Notes: a model not told the origin generated them from the letters alone. 64,000 nucleotides of DNA from Schistosoma mansoni (GCF_000237925.1 NC_031497.1:11826512-11890511); one strand, 5' to 3'; counted from the stretch's first letter, positions 11,021-25,429 are shown. Program-made: numbers and translations.

Positions 11021-13921
11021 ATATTTTCACCTTTTAGTTGGCCTGAGAGTTGATGAAATGTTTCTTTTACTAAAGTTGCTCATCGTAATTTGAAGCTGGG
11101 TGAGTAAAGAGTTTGTCTAACTAAAATATAATATCTGAATATATAGATATTATTAAGTACTAACCGGGTTAATACTAGGATCAGAGACTATGAGTATATA
11201 ATGTATGTCAGATATAAAGTGTTCAGTTAAAACGTAAGAAAGTACTGGTCAGTGGAATCCAAAGATAAACACGCGATAATGTCAATTGCTGAGGCCTTAT
11301 ATAAAATATTTAAGAAACGAAGTCCGCGATATATATATATATATTAACTGGTAAGTATCCGTCAAAATTATTTTCTTGGAGTAAAATGTGCCTGACATAC
11401 AAGATAGGATAACAATCTCGGTATAATGCAGCCTACAAAAGAACAAGTGGAAAAATTCTTAAACCACCCATCAAACCTAGACCTTTCAGCCTTGTTGTGA
11501 ACAATGTTTAAACTGCAAGTTTGGAGCGGTGTACATTTATGTTGACGGAGATTGCAGAACATAAGAGCTGTTTGGGATATCAACTTAGAAGTATGTTGGA
11601 TAACACGTGACGAACAAGAGGGAGATTCAGACTTACAACTATAGAAGTATATGAACTTAGTTAACGCTAAGAATGGTGGTTATGAGTATATGATGAATTT
11701 CACAAATAACTTACTTATTTATAGGACAACTGATCTGGATACGATATTTCCTGTACATAATTATGGGCGAATTATGAAGATAAATCGAAAGAAAAATCAC
11801 ATGAAGAAGGCCGTAACATTAAAGGTTTGCCCTCAGTACATAGACAGATCAACCACTTTGGTTAGGTCGGCAAGATAAAATTTCGTCTGCCAAAATCAAT
11901 GGATAAAGCCTGACTAGTTTATTTTATTGCCTCCATTCCTGCACTCGAGTCTCCAGTTTATGTTCAGATATCAATATAAATAAGAGTTATTGTATGAACC
12001 ATGTAATATTGAAGTATTCGGCTGGCAAGTTATACTTAAATTCGAATTTTTGATTGCTAAAAAGAGCTATATATATATATATATATATAGACGCCCTTAC
12101 TCCGTTCAGTCACACGTAATCTGTCAAATAATTTGAAGCAAGGTTTCTGCAAACATTTTTGAACTTATAAATATCAATCCCAAGGTCTGACTTAATAGTT
12201 TCAAATAAAGTGAGGATTGGGTAAACCTGATTTCATGAATAATTTAGGAGATATACTGAGGTCATCTCAGTACACCCTATGCTACAAGCTGGATGTGGTC
12301 AAACAGAAGTATTGTAATCTAGTAGCCTGGTATTCTGAAGTTGAAGGCGGCCGAAAATTAATATGACAATAAAGTGTATTGTTCAGGGGTCACAAAAGTA
12401 ACTGGATATAAAACAGTGTGTTTTGCAATAGTTGGACTGTAAGCATCGGGTGACGCAAGTATGGCCAGGGTAAACTATTAGGGTGTGTCAGCGGTGAGTG
12501 TCTAAGTCGTTTTAAGGTCACGGCTTTTATCTCGAACGTAATGGTTGCCTACGGCTGATGAGGTGAGCGAATTGACGAATGGACTGCTTGGGCTATCTGT
12601 ATTACGGAAATAACTCAAAAAGTCTAAGTTAATTAAATTGCAATTAGAATGTTTAGTTTGGCATAAGGACTGTATTTCGTCTAACGTTATCGTCAAGATT
12701 TAGATTTTAGCGTCTGGTTGAGCATAAGGATGAAAGCTTTATAGAAATTTAAAAGAAAATTTCGAGTTATAAGCCATAGGATTCAGATCTTTTTTATAAC
12801 CCCAAACCAGGATGATGCATTCTAATCTTCATTTGAAATCATCATGAACAGATACTAGATGTAGTGGACAAGCCCGGAACATAATCATGACATCATAAAT
12901 CACTCGACCATAATTACTGTGTTCTGAATGGTGGACTTTACCAACAACACACCAGGTTTGTCTAGATATTCTCCTTAGCCAGCTCATTTTTACTACAAGT
13001 GCCAGTACTAGAATCGCTTCGTAAGTATAGATTCCGGGTTTTTCGTCTGAATGCATAACCGGAAAGGCCTTCTAATGGTCTTTGCCTGTTCGTACAGTTA
13101 AAATAAGGAGGATATATTAGAAAAGTTATGTTTGTATTATATTACAATTGACTCTTTAATTTTATGGTAGGATAGTGTGCAATTATTGAGACCACTAGAA
13201 ATGAACGGTATGCATTGACCTTTGCTCCTAAATCTGATTGGTGTTTACGAGGATACATGGAACCGAAGAAGAGAATGTACACTTAATGAGTGATGTCTCT
13301 ATCCTAAACCTGCTACCGACATAAATGACTAAGCCGAGCTATAATGTCAAACGTTAAATGAATACAAATGAGGCCGTGTAGTTACATCGATTGTGGTAAA
13401 TCAAAGCAAACTTGTTTTCGTGGGAAAACGAACGATTAAGGCTTCGACTTATGGCCTCATAAATGTATATTTGTCATGATGTGACTACTCAATCTATAAA
13501 ATCTTACATGGGAATCGAATCATTGTCTATAATGACTCGTCCTACCCGACATCAGAAATATCATGTTTAGCGCTCCACAAGAACACATTTAGGCTGGAGA
13601 TAGAATCATATATTTGATATGAATGGGGATACGTTACACCGAGGCACTACATCTAAGAGGCTGAGCCACGATATACCGATCAATTACTTCCCGTCTTTAT
13701 TATCTCTGTCCTCTCCGTGTTAATGTTATGTGTGAATGTTCTCAGTTATCTGAGGTTCAGCTTCAAAGATCCCGCGCTTAGAAACCGATACAATTGCACG
13801 ATTTCTGCAATCCACCATTGTAATTATTACTGTTTCTTTGAATTGATTTTGATGTATTTGTCCTTCTCAGTCCTTGGAATTAATTTACTTGTAATTTCAA
13901 CCCTGATATTTAGATTTAACT
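11021..13921. other. Intergenic stretch, only small AT repeats seen
   Basis: Holds an (AT)n run near 11,328-11,344 and a (TA)n run near 12,069-12,090. Short ORFs on both strands show no recognisable motif. I see no gene here. Confidence 0.45.
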
Positions 13922-15600
13922 TGTGGTGACCTACTTTTTATGATAAGAACGCGATTAGTGTAATGGAAACAATTATTATTACAACCAGTTGTACCAGTGA
14001 TTGTTTTACTGTACTTGTTTGTTTAACTGTACCGAAGGCACTTTTCGTTCCATTGTCCATCTTGCGTCTACCTGGGAAATTTTACAGACCACGGAGCAGT
14101 AATAAGTTCGGTGAATCAGACTACGTTCAACGAATGTCTGCATTTATGAGAACACTGCCTCCGGTGTAAACTTCTGTACAACATCGACAGCTCACTCTCC
14201 CTCGAGAGTTATCTACCTGTTCACATGTTTTCGTACGGGTAGATTCGGCACGTAAACCTTTGAATAGCCTTACAAAGGACCCACTCAAGTGAATTCCCGT
14301 CACGTAAAGACCTTCAAGGCTGGTCGTCATGGCCGCGTCGAGATAATCAGCAGTGATCGTCTCAAGCCAGCACACGTCGATGACAGTGCCCTACCCGATA
14401 AGCCGAGACTCAGTGCCAGACTCACTAAGCCTCCTAGCGGGATCTCTACATCTTCTTTGGATCCCACGCTAGATTCATCAGAGACCTCATTCTCAACAGC
14501 ATGTGTCATCTTCACCATCTACGGACGAGACTTCAGTCTCACGTCCAGATCAGCGGACCATGCTGCTCTTGACTTCGGATGAGACTGCAGTCTCATGAGG
14601 TACGAACGAGACTATCGTCTCACGTTCCGTCCTCCGAGTACACCTATCTGTACGCTTTCGCGACCTACCTTTCAACCGAAAACGAATACGATATAGGACT
14701 TTATCCCTATACTACACGCATGCTAAACTTTTCTATTCTTTTCCTTGATTTGTTTTCTTTATACCGAGTCCACGCCTAAAAACATCACCCCGTTGGCACC
14801 ATCAACTTCCGTCAACCTTGGCGACTGCTGGCCTAGTCACCCACGCTCTAGTCAACGCACTCAGTAGATGTTTCTGGCCCCAAATACGAATGGCATACAT
14901 TTGATCCCGAACTTGGATATTATGGTCGCTTCTGGTTTGTCGGCTCAATGTGGTTCCATCCTACGTCTGCAGCGTTTTCTGGTCCGGCCCCCTACGAACA
15001 CAATATTCAGATTCTGGACACAAACCATTCTGATGTAGCACGTTAACTCAAGCAACAAATACAGAACGTTTCTCCTGGTACCGCTCTACGTAAAAGACCT
15101 TTGGTGGCAACTCGAGGATCAACGATCGCTTCCTTTTCTGCTAACATCTTCGTCCTACAATCGCACGTTTGCCGATCAGTCCCACGAACGAAATCGCTAC
15201 GTATCGAAAGTGTAAACCCTTTCTTGCGTGAGGCCACTATGGTGACCTACTTTTTATGACAAGAACGCGATTGCTGTAATGGAGAAAATTATTATTACAA
15301 TCAATTATCCAGTGATTGTTTTACTTTACTTGTTTGTTTAACTGTACCGAAAACACTTTTCTTTCCGTTGTCCATCTTGTTCGTGAGAACGCTCTTACGC
15401 TCCACCATTTTGCCTGTAATCTTTGACACGTCTCGGTATTAGTTCGATACCACTAGATTACCAACAAATATACCATATTGTAACCATTAACACCCTTCTG
15501 GTTTTTGGCCTATTGAGTGATCCAAGCCAATATCTGGCACGTATTCTTATTGTAGTGGTGATCATAGTCAATTACGACTCGGCACTCATCTACAAACTAT
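13922..15600 (+). mobile_element. Gypsy LTR-retrotransposon fossil, Boudicca-like
   Basis: A partial LTR (13,922-14,065) and a fuller LTR of about 317 bp (15,238-15,554) lie in direct orientation and share GAACGCGATT, CCAGTGATTGTTTTACTGTA and GTTTAACTGTACCGAA with a third LTR at 29.4 kb. Between them (14,066-15,237) is plus-strand sequence matching the integrase C-terminus of schistosome gypsy elements (HVKTFKAGRHGRVE, DRLKPAHVD). The second LTR is followed by leader sequence also seen after the 29.4 kb LTR. Family assignment rests on LTR length and the pol end. The element is a broken, old fragment without gag, protease or reverse transcriptase. Confidence 0.7.
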
Positions 15601-18600
15601 TGCTTTGTGGTCGTCTCTGTGTTACTAGATTTCAGGAAATCTTAATATTGACGGTTTGCAGTGCATTTGTCACTAGAATTGTGGCAGTGAACGAGATTCA
15701 TTGGATTTGTTATGCCAATCGATAAATTCCTGTTAGGTTTCGTGAATTACTTAACCTTGTCGTTTCTTGTTTGGGGTTCGTAATTGGGGAGAGTGGTCCT
15801 ACTTCTAGTATCCTAGAGTTTGGGATTTCTGATATGACAAACTGTGCTAGAGAGTGAACAATGGTGGTGTACAGGCCGCAGAAAAAATGTTAATTTAAAA
15901 TTACTTTCATCACGCCACAATACTCTGTGGAACTATAGTCCACTTCGTTTTTAGTACTGCTATAATAATAGACTTAGTCCTAAAATTGTAGATTTGTCAT
16001 GATGCGACAGTGAACATCTTCCTTGAATAACATACTGAGTGACTTTAAAAAACCGCTTTCACTCGATTGGGTCAGGAAAATAAGAAGCTCTTGAAGAGGA
16101 ATCTCTTGACAACATGCTTCTATTGCTGTGGAGTGCTGATTGCGCCACCTAGCCTGCAACATTTTGGAACGCTCAAATCATTTCCCACAAAGATCTTGGA
16201 ATCTTACACGAAAGATAATGTAAATGTCTCATTACTGCTATCGTCAAAATACCGTATCACTTCCTATTTATAGTGAGCAAAGTTTGGACGTTGGAATTCA
16301 TCATTCAACGTTTTCACCCTGTTTGATAAATCAGTATGGCTGTCGTAGACCACTAATATGGGTGATAGATGAGTACTGTATGACACCCTAGCTTTCATCA
16401 AAGTCACACCTCCGACGTTTCCACCTAGTGAAAATTACCTTTTTCTAGCATTAAGGTACTGTGAATGCCATGATGACCGTACAACACAAATGACTTCATA
16501 ACAGAAATATATTATTACGAATAGGTACAAGGAAATGAGCGAGACTACTGTTACATGGTCCAGTCCATATGGTGCAATTAACTGATGCGCAGTGGTTGTC
16601 CTTGAACTCGAAGTGGATCGATGAACTTTCCGACATTCAGAGACTTGACTACTGAATGATTTCGCTAGGGCCAATTCTCCGGACATGCAGACGTATATTC
16701 CCTTGCAGTAGCCCATCAGACATTCAATAAGAAGCATGATATTATCTTCTTATCTTAACTCAAATTGAAAAGACTTACTTTACACTTTATTGAGAACTTC
16801 AAAGAAGTCTAGGAGATATAAATCAACAGGATATTAGCATCCAACTAATTATTCAGAAGTGGGTGCGTCACTACTGTTTCCCATTAGTATCTATTGACAA
16901 AATATCTCCGTAGAAGAAACATCATAAATGAATAGATATTTGATTTAGGTGATGAGGATAGAAGATTACTATGGCAAATAAATCCTCATGGACAATCTCA
17001 TAAATGTCTTGTACATTTGAATTGTTGGCGCTGAAATCCCGTTTTGCGTTGTAGTAAATGGTTGGACGGTATTATTTTGTTATTTGTGGGCCTCATGATG
17101 AGGCATTATTTGATTTAGATTACAATTCACCAGGAAAATCAACAGGAGAAAAGGTAGGCTAGTTGTTTTCAAACAAACGCTTAGTATAGGCAGATGACTG
17201 TCTTCATCTAAACCAGTTTATTGCACATGCTGCATTAGATATGGTTGATGATCACCTGTGGTCCAAAGCGGATACATATTTAAAGGTCGTAGACAAGTTC
17301 AATGAATGGCTGGTTTCTGCCTTCATAACCCCTGGAAGTATCCTTTATAAATATGGTTTTTAAACGTCCGACAATTATAGTACTGAGTGGCTGCTAAAAT
17401 ACCAGCTTATTAAGTCACTTATCACACCAAGGGAATTGTGAGGATTAGAGTTCCCACTCAAATATTTATTTAATCATTATCTGTGAGTTAAGAGGTAATT
17501 TGTTACTGTGAATTACTCATATATGAGTAATTTCTCATATTGTTCGGTTTTATCAAAGGACATGAAAAAATATCTGCAGTTTCTAAAAAGTCATGGAAAA
17601 TGTTAGGTTAATCCCATGGTTCACCATAAAGAGCTCCCTTTCGGGTTAAGATATCTTCTGAAATCCCTGGTTTAATGTTACCAATATTCAGCCTGCGAAT
17701 TCTTCCCATATCAGTCAACCGTCTGCGACTCCAACGTATAAACTCGCTAACTGACTATGCCGAAAATCATTAGTACTAGTGACTAGTCTCTTGTAGAACA
17801 CTTAGTCGACTTCAGCACAGTTTATTTGAGATCTGGGTTTCAATAAACCAGGCAATTAGTTCTCTTGAGTGTATAAAAATGTCTTAGCAAAATATCTTAG
17901 CAAAGATTTTGGTCACACGTTCTCTTGTTTCATTTGTTTATCCCATCTGGTTTTAATGAATCAGCTCAGGGGGCCTGAATACGGATCCCTCGTTCTAGGC
18001 TCTAGGTTACACTCCGTGTGTGTGAAAGCTAGTGATAGTATATGATTGCTTAGATCAAAACGGTGTTTAAATGTGTGCACCAGCTTTTAATAACTGAATC
18101 CTTTGACCGCTCAGCCATTATTCATCAAATAAGGATATGGTGTACGCAGTCGTACCTTACTTATCAAAAATCAGTTTCACTCAGTTACTTGAACTAATTG
18201 CTTTATAAATCACTGGGATGTCATTATCAAGTGACCTAATCTTACTCCATTAAGTAGGCTGTTCTCAGAACCTCTAAACCTCCACTAGATTTAATCGAAA
18301 ATAGAACTAAAGCAGTTAATGACAATCAGTCAAACAGCTGTCGTAGCAATTATGTCTCACTGAAATAAATATATAACATGGTCATTTTTGATCCAAAGAC
18401 TACCGTCAAACCATCAATTCTTTAAAATTAACGTTGTATAACTTCAGAGCCACATATTGTCGCATTATTTAAACGTGGCGTATTGTCTCATTTATGTATT
18501 TTACAAGTGTAATTTGAACATCGTAAACCTCAAGGAACGAAGCAGCTTTTATACCAAACAATTTTTTGTCGTTTCCATAATGGTAGAAGACATTTGATTT

Positions 18601-19352
18601 CACAAAGAAGTTGTAAGCTTTGTATGCTAAATTTTCGTTAGTTTTTAATAAAAATTGATTATCATAGTTATTTATCATTTACCGTAACTCAAATTAATGT
18701 TCAGGACTTCGCTTTATTTTACTTCATGATGAGTCGAATGAGAATCGCATAAAGTACTTTTTTCAAGATACATATGAAGCCTACATCAAGGTGAGAATAT
18801 AATTTTTCAAACTTTCAATTTCCGTTTAGTTGGCACTAAATCCATTCTTTAAACGTGACAAGCCAATAACCTCATCCAGCTTCTCAAAACGAGTCCAACG
18901 GATTGCAAATAAACATTTTGGTTGATATGATTGATAATTTTTCTGCTCATTCTAAATAAATTTTCGTGAGTTCTAAAGTTTCTTGGTTAACTACTTATTT
19001 TGTACTGTGTCGAAGTTTTTAGATAATGTATGATGTGTGCAGTACAACTTATGCGACTAATACTCTATTATTAGTTTTAGTTGACTTAAGTTCGTGCTGA
19101 ATCATTTTTATCGTGTTAATGTATCTGTTTAGTTTTCACGAAGAGTCTGTAAGTATAATCGTCAACCTTTGACTTAATAATTTCGAATAGATTGAGTATT
19201 AGGTAGATTGTGGTAACAGAAATATTGATATATTTGTAAAATCTCAGTGAATAGAATATTAAATTTCTGATGTATCGTGACATAGTGTAGGCCACTTCTT
19301 CACAGAATGAATAAATAAATAAACGAATTAAATTGGCACAAGCTCAAATTGT
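15601..19352. other. Intergenic stretch, nothing recognised
   Basis: 3.7 kb with only short, AT-rich ORFs. The largest, 16,737-16,435 (-), is Ser-rich then hydrophobic and matches nothing I know. No repeat from elsewhere in the window was found here. Confidence 0.4.
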
Positions 19353-19412
19353 GTGGCGCATATATATTTGTGCACCCCTCGTACCAATATTTATGTATTC
19401 AAATAAATAACA
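19353..19412 (+). repeat. Isolated LINE family B 3' tail
   Basis: TGTGTGGCGCATATATATTT, then ACCAATATTTATGTATTC and AAATAAATAA. This is the 3' terminal signature of family B without coding sequence in front, so it is an extremely 5'-truncated insertion or the end of an eroded copy. A longer family B copy starts about 215 bp downstream in the same orientation. Confidence 0.7.
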
Positions 19413-19627
19413 CAGAGGGAGCAAGGACAGAATACTCCTGTAAAAATCAAAATAGATCTCATCAAGTTAATGTCATGTAATTTCGGTCTGGGCGATTGTG
19501 TTGAAGCTACCCGTGTTTACGCTAGTGAGTGTGAAAAATGTGGTGTTTGCAATTTAGAAGAGAAAGATATGTAAGTAAGCGATGATCAATTTTCAGTAAA
19601 TATCGTCATTTAATTTTATTTGTGATC

Positions 19628-21590
19628 ATCATCAACGGATTAATATCTGCAAATTAGTTGCAACTTCTGTTGCAAGTATCGAACCAAGCTAGCTACCATC
19701 CCACCGAAAAGTATAAATGAGGCTTGACTGCAACTGCATGACGCCATGAAAATGGCGAGCGAAGCCGCTTGCAGCTTCGCGAAACGTCCCCCTTATAAGC
19801 ACTGGGTTTCTTCAGGGTCCTTACAACTCATCGAAGCACGTCGGCCTACTCCGGGTGACCGTGAGTTTGACCACAAACGAAGGCTGTTATGTAATGAAAT
19901 TGGGCAAAGCTTGCGTAAGGACCGAGAAGCCTGGTGGTCGGAGGACGCCAATGAGTCGGAAGCAGCAGCTGCATTTGATAACTGATGGAGGCTCTTCCAA
20001 CTCATCCGAGTCACTAGCAGCAACAAGTCCGGTGTGAGTGAAACAATCTACGAGGATGATGGGATGCCAATCACTAACATCTCCCGACGTCTTGGACGAT
20101 GGGCGGAATTTTTCGAAGGGAAGTTCAACTGGCCTGCTGTCCCGGCAACATCAATCAGACTGTCCTGCCCTCTATGGCCTGTGACGACTGATCCACCGAA
20201 TGAGACGGGAGTTCGCAAGGAACTTCAACTCTTAAAGCGCTACAAATCACTGGGCCCAGATGACTTACCTCCGGCTCTTTTTGAAGTTAGTGGTGACTTT
20301 CTGGTTAAGGAACCCTATATACAAACACCTCAAACAAAGCGAGGGCATACAACCACCTCTCTCCGTTGTCCCCTTCAAGCACTTGTGTTAGACAGGGTTG
20401 CCTAATCTCACTATTTCTCTTCAACTTTGCCATCGATGACGTTCTGGAAATAGCTCTGATGGATGCACGCAATGGTGGTGAGGATCTGTTACCTGGAGAA
20501 GGACCCCTCGACCTTGAGTATGCAGATGATATTGTCTAACTGTGCGTTGACACCCAAACCATGCAATCTGCACTCAGTCAGTTGGCAATCAGTGTCCGTA
20601 AGTATGCTACGTACTTTGCATCTTCCAAGTGCAAAGTACTTTATTAAGACTGACAAAACCCTGATCCTGCACTCACCCTGGGCAGTGAGCAGCTAGAAGT
20701 AGTTGAGAAGTTCGTGTATCTGGGTAGCTGCATAAGTGCTGGTGGTGACGTGAGTGGTGAGAACAATTCATGTATAGTGAAAGCCAGAGCGGCTTATGCC
20801 AATATGAGTCATCTTTGGCGCCTTCGTGATGTTAGTCCGGCTGTAAAAGGTCGCATCTACAACGCGTCGGTGAAAGCAGTTTTGTTTCATGCTTGTGAAA
20901 CCTGGCCTCTCCGAGTTGAGGATGTTAGAAGACTCTCTGTATATGATCATCGTTGTCTCCGAAGGATTGCTGACACCCAGTGGCAACACCATATTAGCAA
21001 TACAGAGGTTCGGCATCATCTGTTCAGGCGCAGAGACGATTATCCAATTAGTGTCACGATCTTGAAACATCGACTTCGGTGGATTGGATATGTCCTACGA
21101 ATGTCGTTCCAGAGACTTCCACGTCATGCATTATTTGCCGACACTGGGACTGGTTGAGAGAAGCTGAGAGATGGTCAGTGTATTGCATGGTGTCGTGGTA
21201 TGAAATTTGTACAGAACTTTGATTTGTTGGTCCTTCAGGACTCCCTGGCTGGGGTCCTAGAGATGGTGCAACACAGTGGCTAGAGACGTTATCAGATAAG
21301 GCTCAGAATAGAAGCCAGTGGCAATCTTGCTGTAACCTTCTCTTACTTTCTTCATAAAAAGTGGTTGTAACTTCCTCAACCGAAAGAATTCTGGTTGTAC
21401 CTTTCCGTTTCTCCCATTACTATTCTTATTATTACACTAACATACACTAATCTTTGGTTGTTGTTGTTCTTCTTTTGTTTTCTTGTACGCGCCCTACCTT
21501 CTTTTTCTCTTCCCATTCTCATTGTTTTGTGTGGCGCATAAATATCTGGTGCCCCCTTGTACCAATATTTAGGTGTTCAAATAAATAAAC
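19628..21590 (+). mobile_element. LINE family B (RTE clade), internally deleted copy B2
   Basis: Starts at the linker between endonuclease and RT, with RLLCNEIGQSLRKDREAWW at 19,890-19,935 and RLGRWAEFFEGKFNWP near 20,075. It runs into RT (VRKELQLLKRYKS at 20,208) and then jumps at about 20,312 directly to the region after the palm core, losing about 140 residues relative to the 48.5-52 kb copy. LEYADDIV is kept near 20,515, followed by a TAA. The C-terminus (RVEDVRRLSVYDHRCLRRI, near 20,920) and the 3' tail at 21,530-21,590 are present. Frame changes occur in addition to the deletion. It cannot encode an active RT. Confidence 0.85.
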
Positions 21591-22619
21591 CACATCAATG
21601 AGCAACCCATAACCTCAAATTTTCCTTAGTCAAAGTTGTAAGACAGGAATGATACGAATTTATGTAGCGCTTACTTGTACCTATACGTTTTTTACAATAT
21701 CATCGCAGAAGACACTCTTTTGTGAAAGTATCTAAGGATCATAATTTTCTTTAATGAGATCATCTCTTTGTGGCGCTCTAATTAGTAGTCTGTTTGTATG
21801 TGGTTGGACTTATTACGACAATAACCAGCGTCCAGTTATTTGACTCTTCGATTCTAAATTTTGCTGTCGGTACAAACTATAGACATAAACTAAGTAGTCC
21901 GTTGAAAAAATGTGTGTCTGTTCAATGATCGTAATAACTTCAGAACAGCAAGGAAAGAATATGAAGAAGAAAAAGGTAATATGAACACTGATTTCTAGCT
22001 GAAATAGAAATTTGCAAGAAAAAAGTAAATTTGGCACATAAAACGAGTAAAATCACAGTTTTGATGGTGAAAATCTGCTTCACTGGGACTGATTTCAAAC
22101 CATTACAGCGAGTGTCTAAGACCACTCATTATTTTTGTCCCATACATTTTAAGTAGAAAACCTGAGTCTCATTTAGCTTAAGCGGTTATAGCACTACGGA
22201 TGTGTGTTAGTGAAGGCAAATATGATTGGTCACTGAGTGTGGACAAACGGGCACTCAGCTTACTAAATGGTAAGTTTGTGATTTCCTTCCTCCTTATCGA
22301 TTTCTACCTCGAGCTCACCAATAGTGGCTGTTTGTAATTGTGTAGAATAAAGTATGGCCTAGCCTTACTCAGGTTCCCAATTTTTGATTGTGAATTGGGT
22401 ATTTGGTAGGACGTAATCTAGTTAATGTGTAGCGTATCATTCGAGTATCCAATCTAACGATGATATAAACATGGTCACCAGTCTTATTATCGTAGTAATA
22501 TCTTTGGTGATGGAGAAAAGTATTTTAATTCTACTGTCATATCAAATTGACGGTGGGTTTTTTAAAATGGACCTACTCACTACATTATATTTTGTCATTG
22601 TATATATTTTATCTGCCGA
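21591..22619. other. Intergenic stretch, nothing recognised
   Basis: About 1 kb, AT-rich. Overlapping short ORFs on the minus strand near 22.0 kb are Phe/Leu/Ile-rich translations of AT-rich DNA. Confidence 0.4.
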
Positions 22620-22870
22620 AAATGGATCCTTTGGAAGCAATACTAGATCGATTAGTGCAAACTCAAATGAAAATCATTAGTATCCCGGACAAAACTGTCC
22701 TCAATAATGTTTACAGTAGGCAATTTTCAAATGTTCCTATATCTAATTCCTATAAGTTTAGTGATTTAACTATGTTCATTGAAATCCTAAGTCGTTGTGA
22801 GAATTATGTTTCAGAGGAATCAAATCCTGATTTGATTTTTGATGTTTTACTAGATTTTAGGTTCTAATGG
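22620..22870 (+). mobile_element. Possible gag-like fossil of a gypsy-type element
   Basis: A short open stretch starting at the ATG in GAAAATGGATCC. It opens with an acidic/Leu/Gln-rich helix (LEAILDRLVQTQMK) reminiscent of the N-terminus of schistosome gypsy Gag proteins. The similarity is short and by eye; it could be chance. If real, it is a small broken remnant of old age. Confidence 0.25.
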
Positions 22871-25429
22871 TTCATACATGCCTAATGAGATCCTTTATAG
22901 ACATAAAGGGAATGTGTCAAGTGAATCAAATTCTAATCAAAACTCATGCTATTTTATTGAATATATTTTGTTGTAACGACTCATTTTCTAGTAAAATCGT
23001 AATTAAATGTGAGGGAAAAGTTCTTAATGAGTTTAAATCTAATTACTGTTCTAATGATATATTCCCATCGAAATCCATGATCAATGTGACAATTATGTCC
23101 TAAATGGATCGAGTCCTCATCATATACCTGATGTTATTATATAAGATAATTGGTATTCTCACAAGCCATGTATGTCGAGTAAAATCCTAAATCAATGCTA
23201 TGATAAATCACAAGGCATTTAAAGTGTTTCCTAAGCATTCATAGAACTAGTATGCCCAGATGTAGTCCTTGGAAAGGCAAAAAATAAGTCTAGTTCACAA
23301 TTACCTTAATGAGTATGAAGCAAATACACATGTCCCATTTAAATGTCTTGCAGATTAATCAAACCTTGATGAGTCACATAGTGCTATTTACAGATATGAA
23401 TGCCAAGTGCTTACCCATGTTATAACTGGAATGATTATCTCGCGTTTTCTCATACGAAAGAAGTGAAGATATACATTATCGTATTATTTATGCTAGTCAG
23501 AGTCACATTATGGAATGCCTCAATGTCAACGTTTACTTCTAAAACCTCACATACAATCGAATTATGAGATATGAGAAAACAGTTTAATATTATCTTCCAG
23601 TTATTTATTTGCTGATAGTAAATATGCATATTTCATCTAATGATTGAACTTGTACTTCAATTTTATAAAACTTTAACGAAATACGTCTGATGTTAGTCTG
23701 GTTAAAACTTTATTTCTATATCAAGTTAATGAAGCAGTAATACTATAGCACCTATCATACAGTTAATTTTGTCAAGTCCTTCAATTAACTTATTTAACAG
23801 TGTTATTCGGACAGTAACAATTTGTCTATGTCTTTGTATTATTGTTATTATTATCATGTCTGTATGAACATGTGTGCTTGATCTAATGCGACAACCTACT
23901 TACATATCCTCCTCTCTAGCTTAAGTGTTAGTCGCTTTAATCGCTCGATGAATTGTTAGCTTTCTAAAATATATATGTGCTTGAATCTTATTAATTGACT
24001 CGACTCTTCATTTGACTGTTTATTTGACTTTTAATTAGCCTATGTATTTGCACGCATTAGATTTTCTGCTCGGTCTCGCTTGGTGTGCTTATAGATTGAT
24101 TTGTGCTACATAATAATAAACTAGTTAGCGCTTGGTGCTGCCTTTTGAATTCATCCGCTGTTAGGATTTATCTAGTAACGTTTATCAGCGTGATTGATAT
24201 ACGAAGCCTAAGAAATGATCTCTAAGCTAATCCACTACGATACAAACAGTTTACAGCTTTGTTTGTTCCGTGTGTATCGTGTTTTTTTAATAGTAAGTTT
24301 TCCAGTTTTAAAGTAACTGTTTACAAATGTAAGTTTTACGTTGTGTGGCGGTCCGAGTGTAATACTTATATATAATCCTCCGCATCCGTGCTCAAAATAG
24401 CTTGTTGAGTAATGAAACAAAGTGTGATTTGGAAGTTTCCATGGTCCGACTGAATCGTGAATATATTCGCGACTCATAAACATAGATGTGTCCTTCAGAA
24501 ACTGAAGCTACATTCCCAACCAATAGTGTACACTCATTTACCAAAGCAAAGCCTAGTCATGAACAGTAGCTTGCCCCGATTAGTAGTTTACACTTGCCAC
24601 TTAACTGATGTCTGATTGGCCTGGTATATCAGTAACCATTAACCTTCTTAATCTCTGTGAAGTGCAGTGACAAGTTGTTTGGCTACACAAATATTATTAC
24701 CACGACATGATAAATACATGAAATCAGTGTTTCATTTGAGATATCTGTTTGCTTTTGTAGGAGGTTGATGACCAGTTATTGTTCTACTAATTACTTATTT
24801 AATTAGTGATGCGTTTTTCTTCTTCAAATTTCTGCTGCAATTATCATTATGTCCCTTCTATATTTATATTTATGAATGGGTTTTGCGCTGTATACATAAC
24901 ATTTTTATTCATGTTTCACTTTCAAGTCTTTGTAATCATAAAACATCATTAAATTAACATTCCCAGTTATATAGAACTTGTTTAAAAAAAACTGTATTTT
25001 AAAGCTATTTTAATATCACTGGAACTTTTGTATATAATTACATATAAAATGAAGATCGAAATAGTTTCTTCACAACACTTATCCATGAATGAGTTATCTA
25101 TAAGTAGCAATAATCTCAAGATCACCCCAGTAGTGGACAGAACATTTAGCTGTGTATCGTATCAATGTTTTGAATTATAAGCATTTCAGTGAGGTTCTAA
25201 CTACAACCCAGGACCTATCAGTCTCGCGCGCGAGTGCGGATGAATGGAACAAAGAAATTATTAAACTGATAAAAAGCGTGAACAAACATCTCAGAAATTC
25301 AATTTCCATTTAACCCAGATTAGTATCTACACAATCTTTTCAGTGTTAATCGCAATATGATTGGGCTATAAGTTCTATCACTAAGTCTTGTAACATTCAG
25401 TAAATATTTAATAGTATCTACGTTGGTAG
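22871..25429. other. AT-rich stretch with one possible LTR end near 24.1 kb
   Basis: No gene seen. Around 23,860-24,140 a slightly more complex segment ends with AATAATAAACTAG and then TTGGTGCTGCC. That order, a polyadenylation-like signal followed by a TGG-starting primer-site-like sequence, is what an LTR end plus primer-binding site would give. The evidence is weak, and a second LTR was not found. Confidence 0.3.

Noticed and set aside
22867-23103. 78-codon plus ORF after the gag-like stretch
   Set aside because: AT-rich, no motif; not enough to call part of an element.
25195-25250. Possible fifth hammerhead SINE fragment (CTCGCGCGCGAGTGCGGAT)
   Set aside because: Only ~30 bp resemble the other copies; no stem I or GAAAC box follows.
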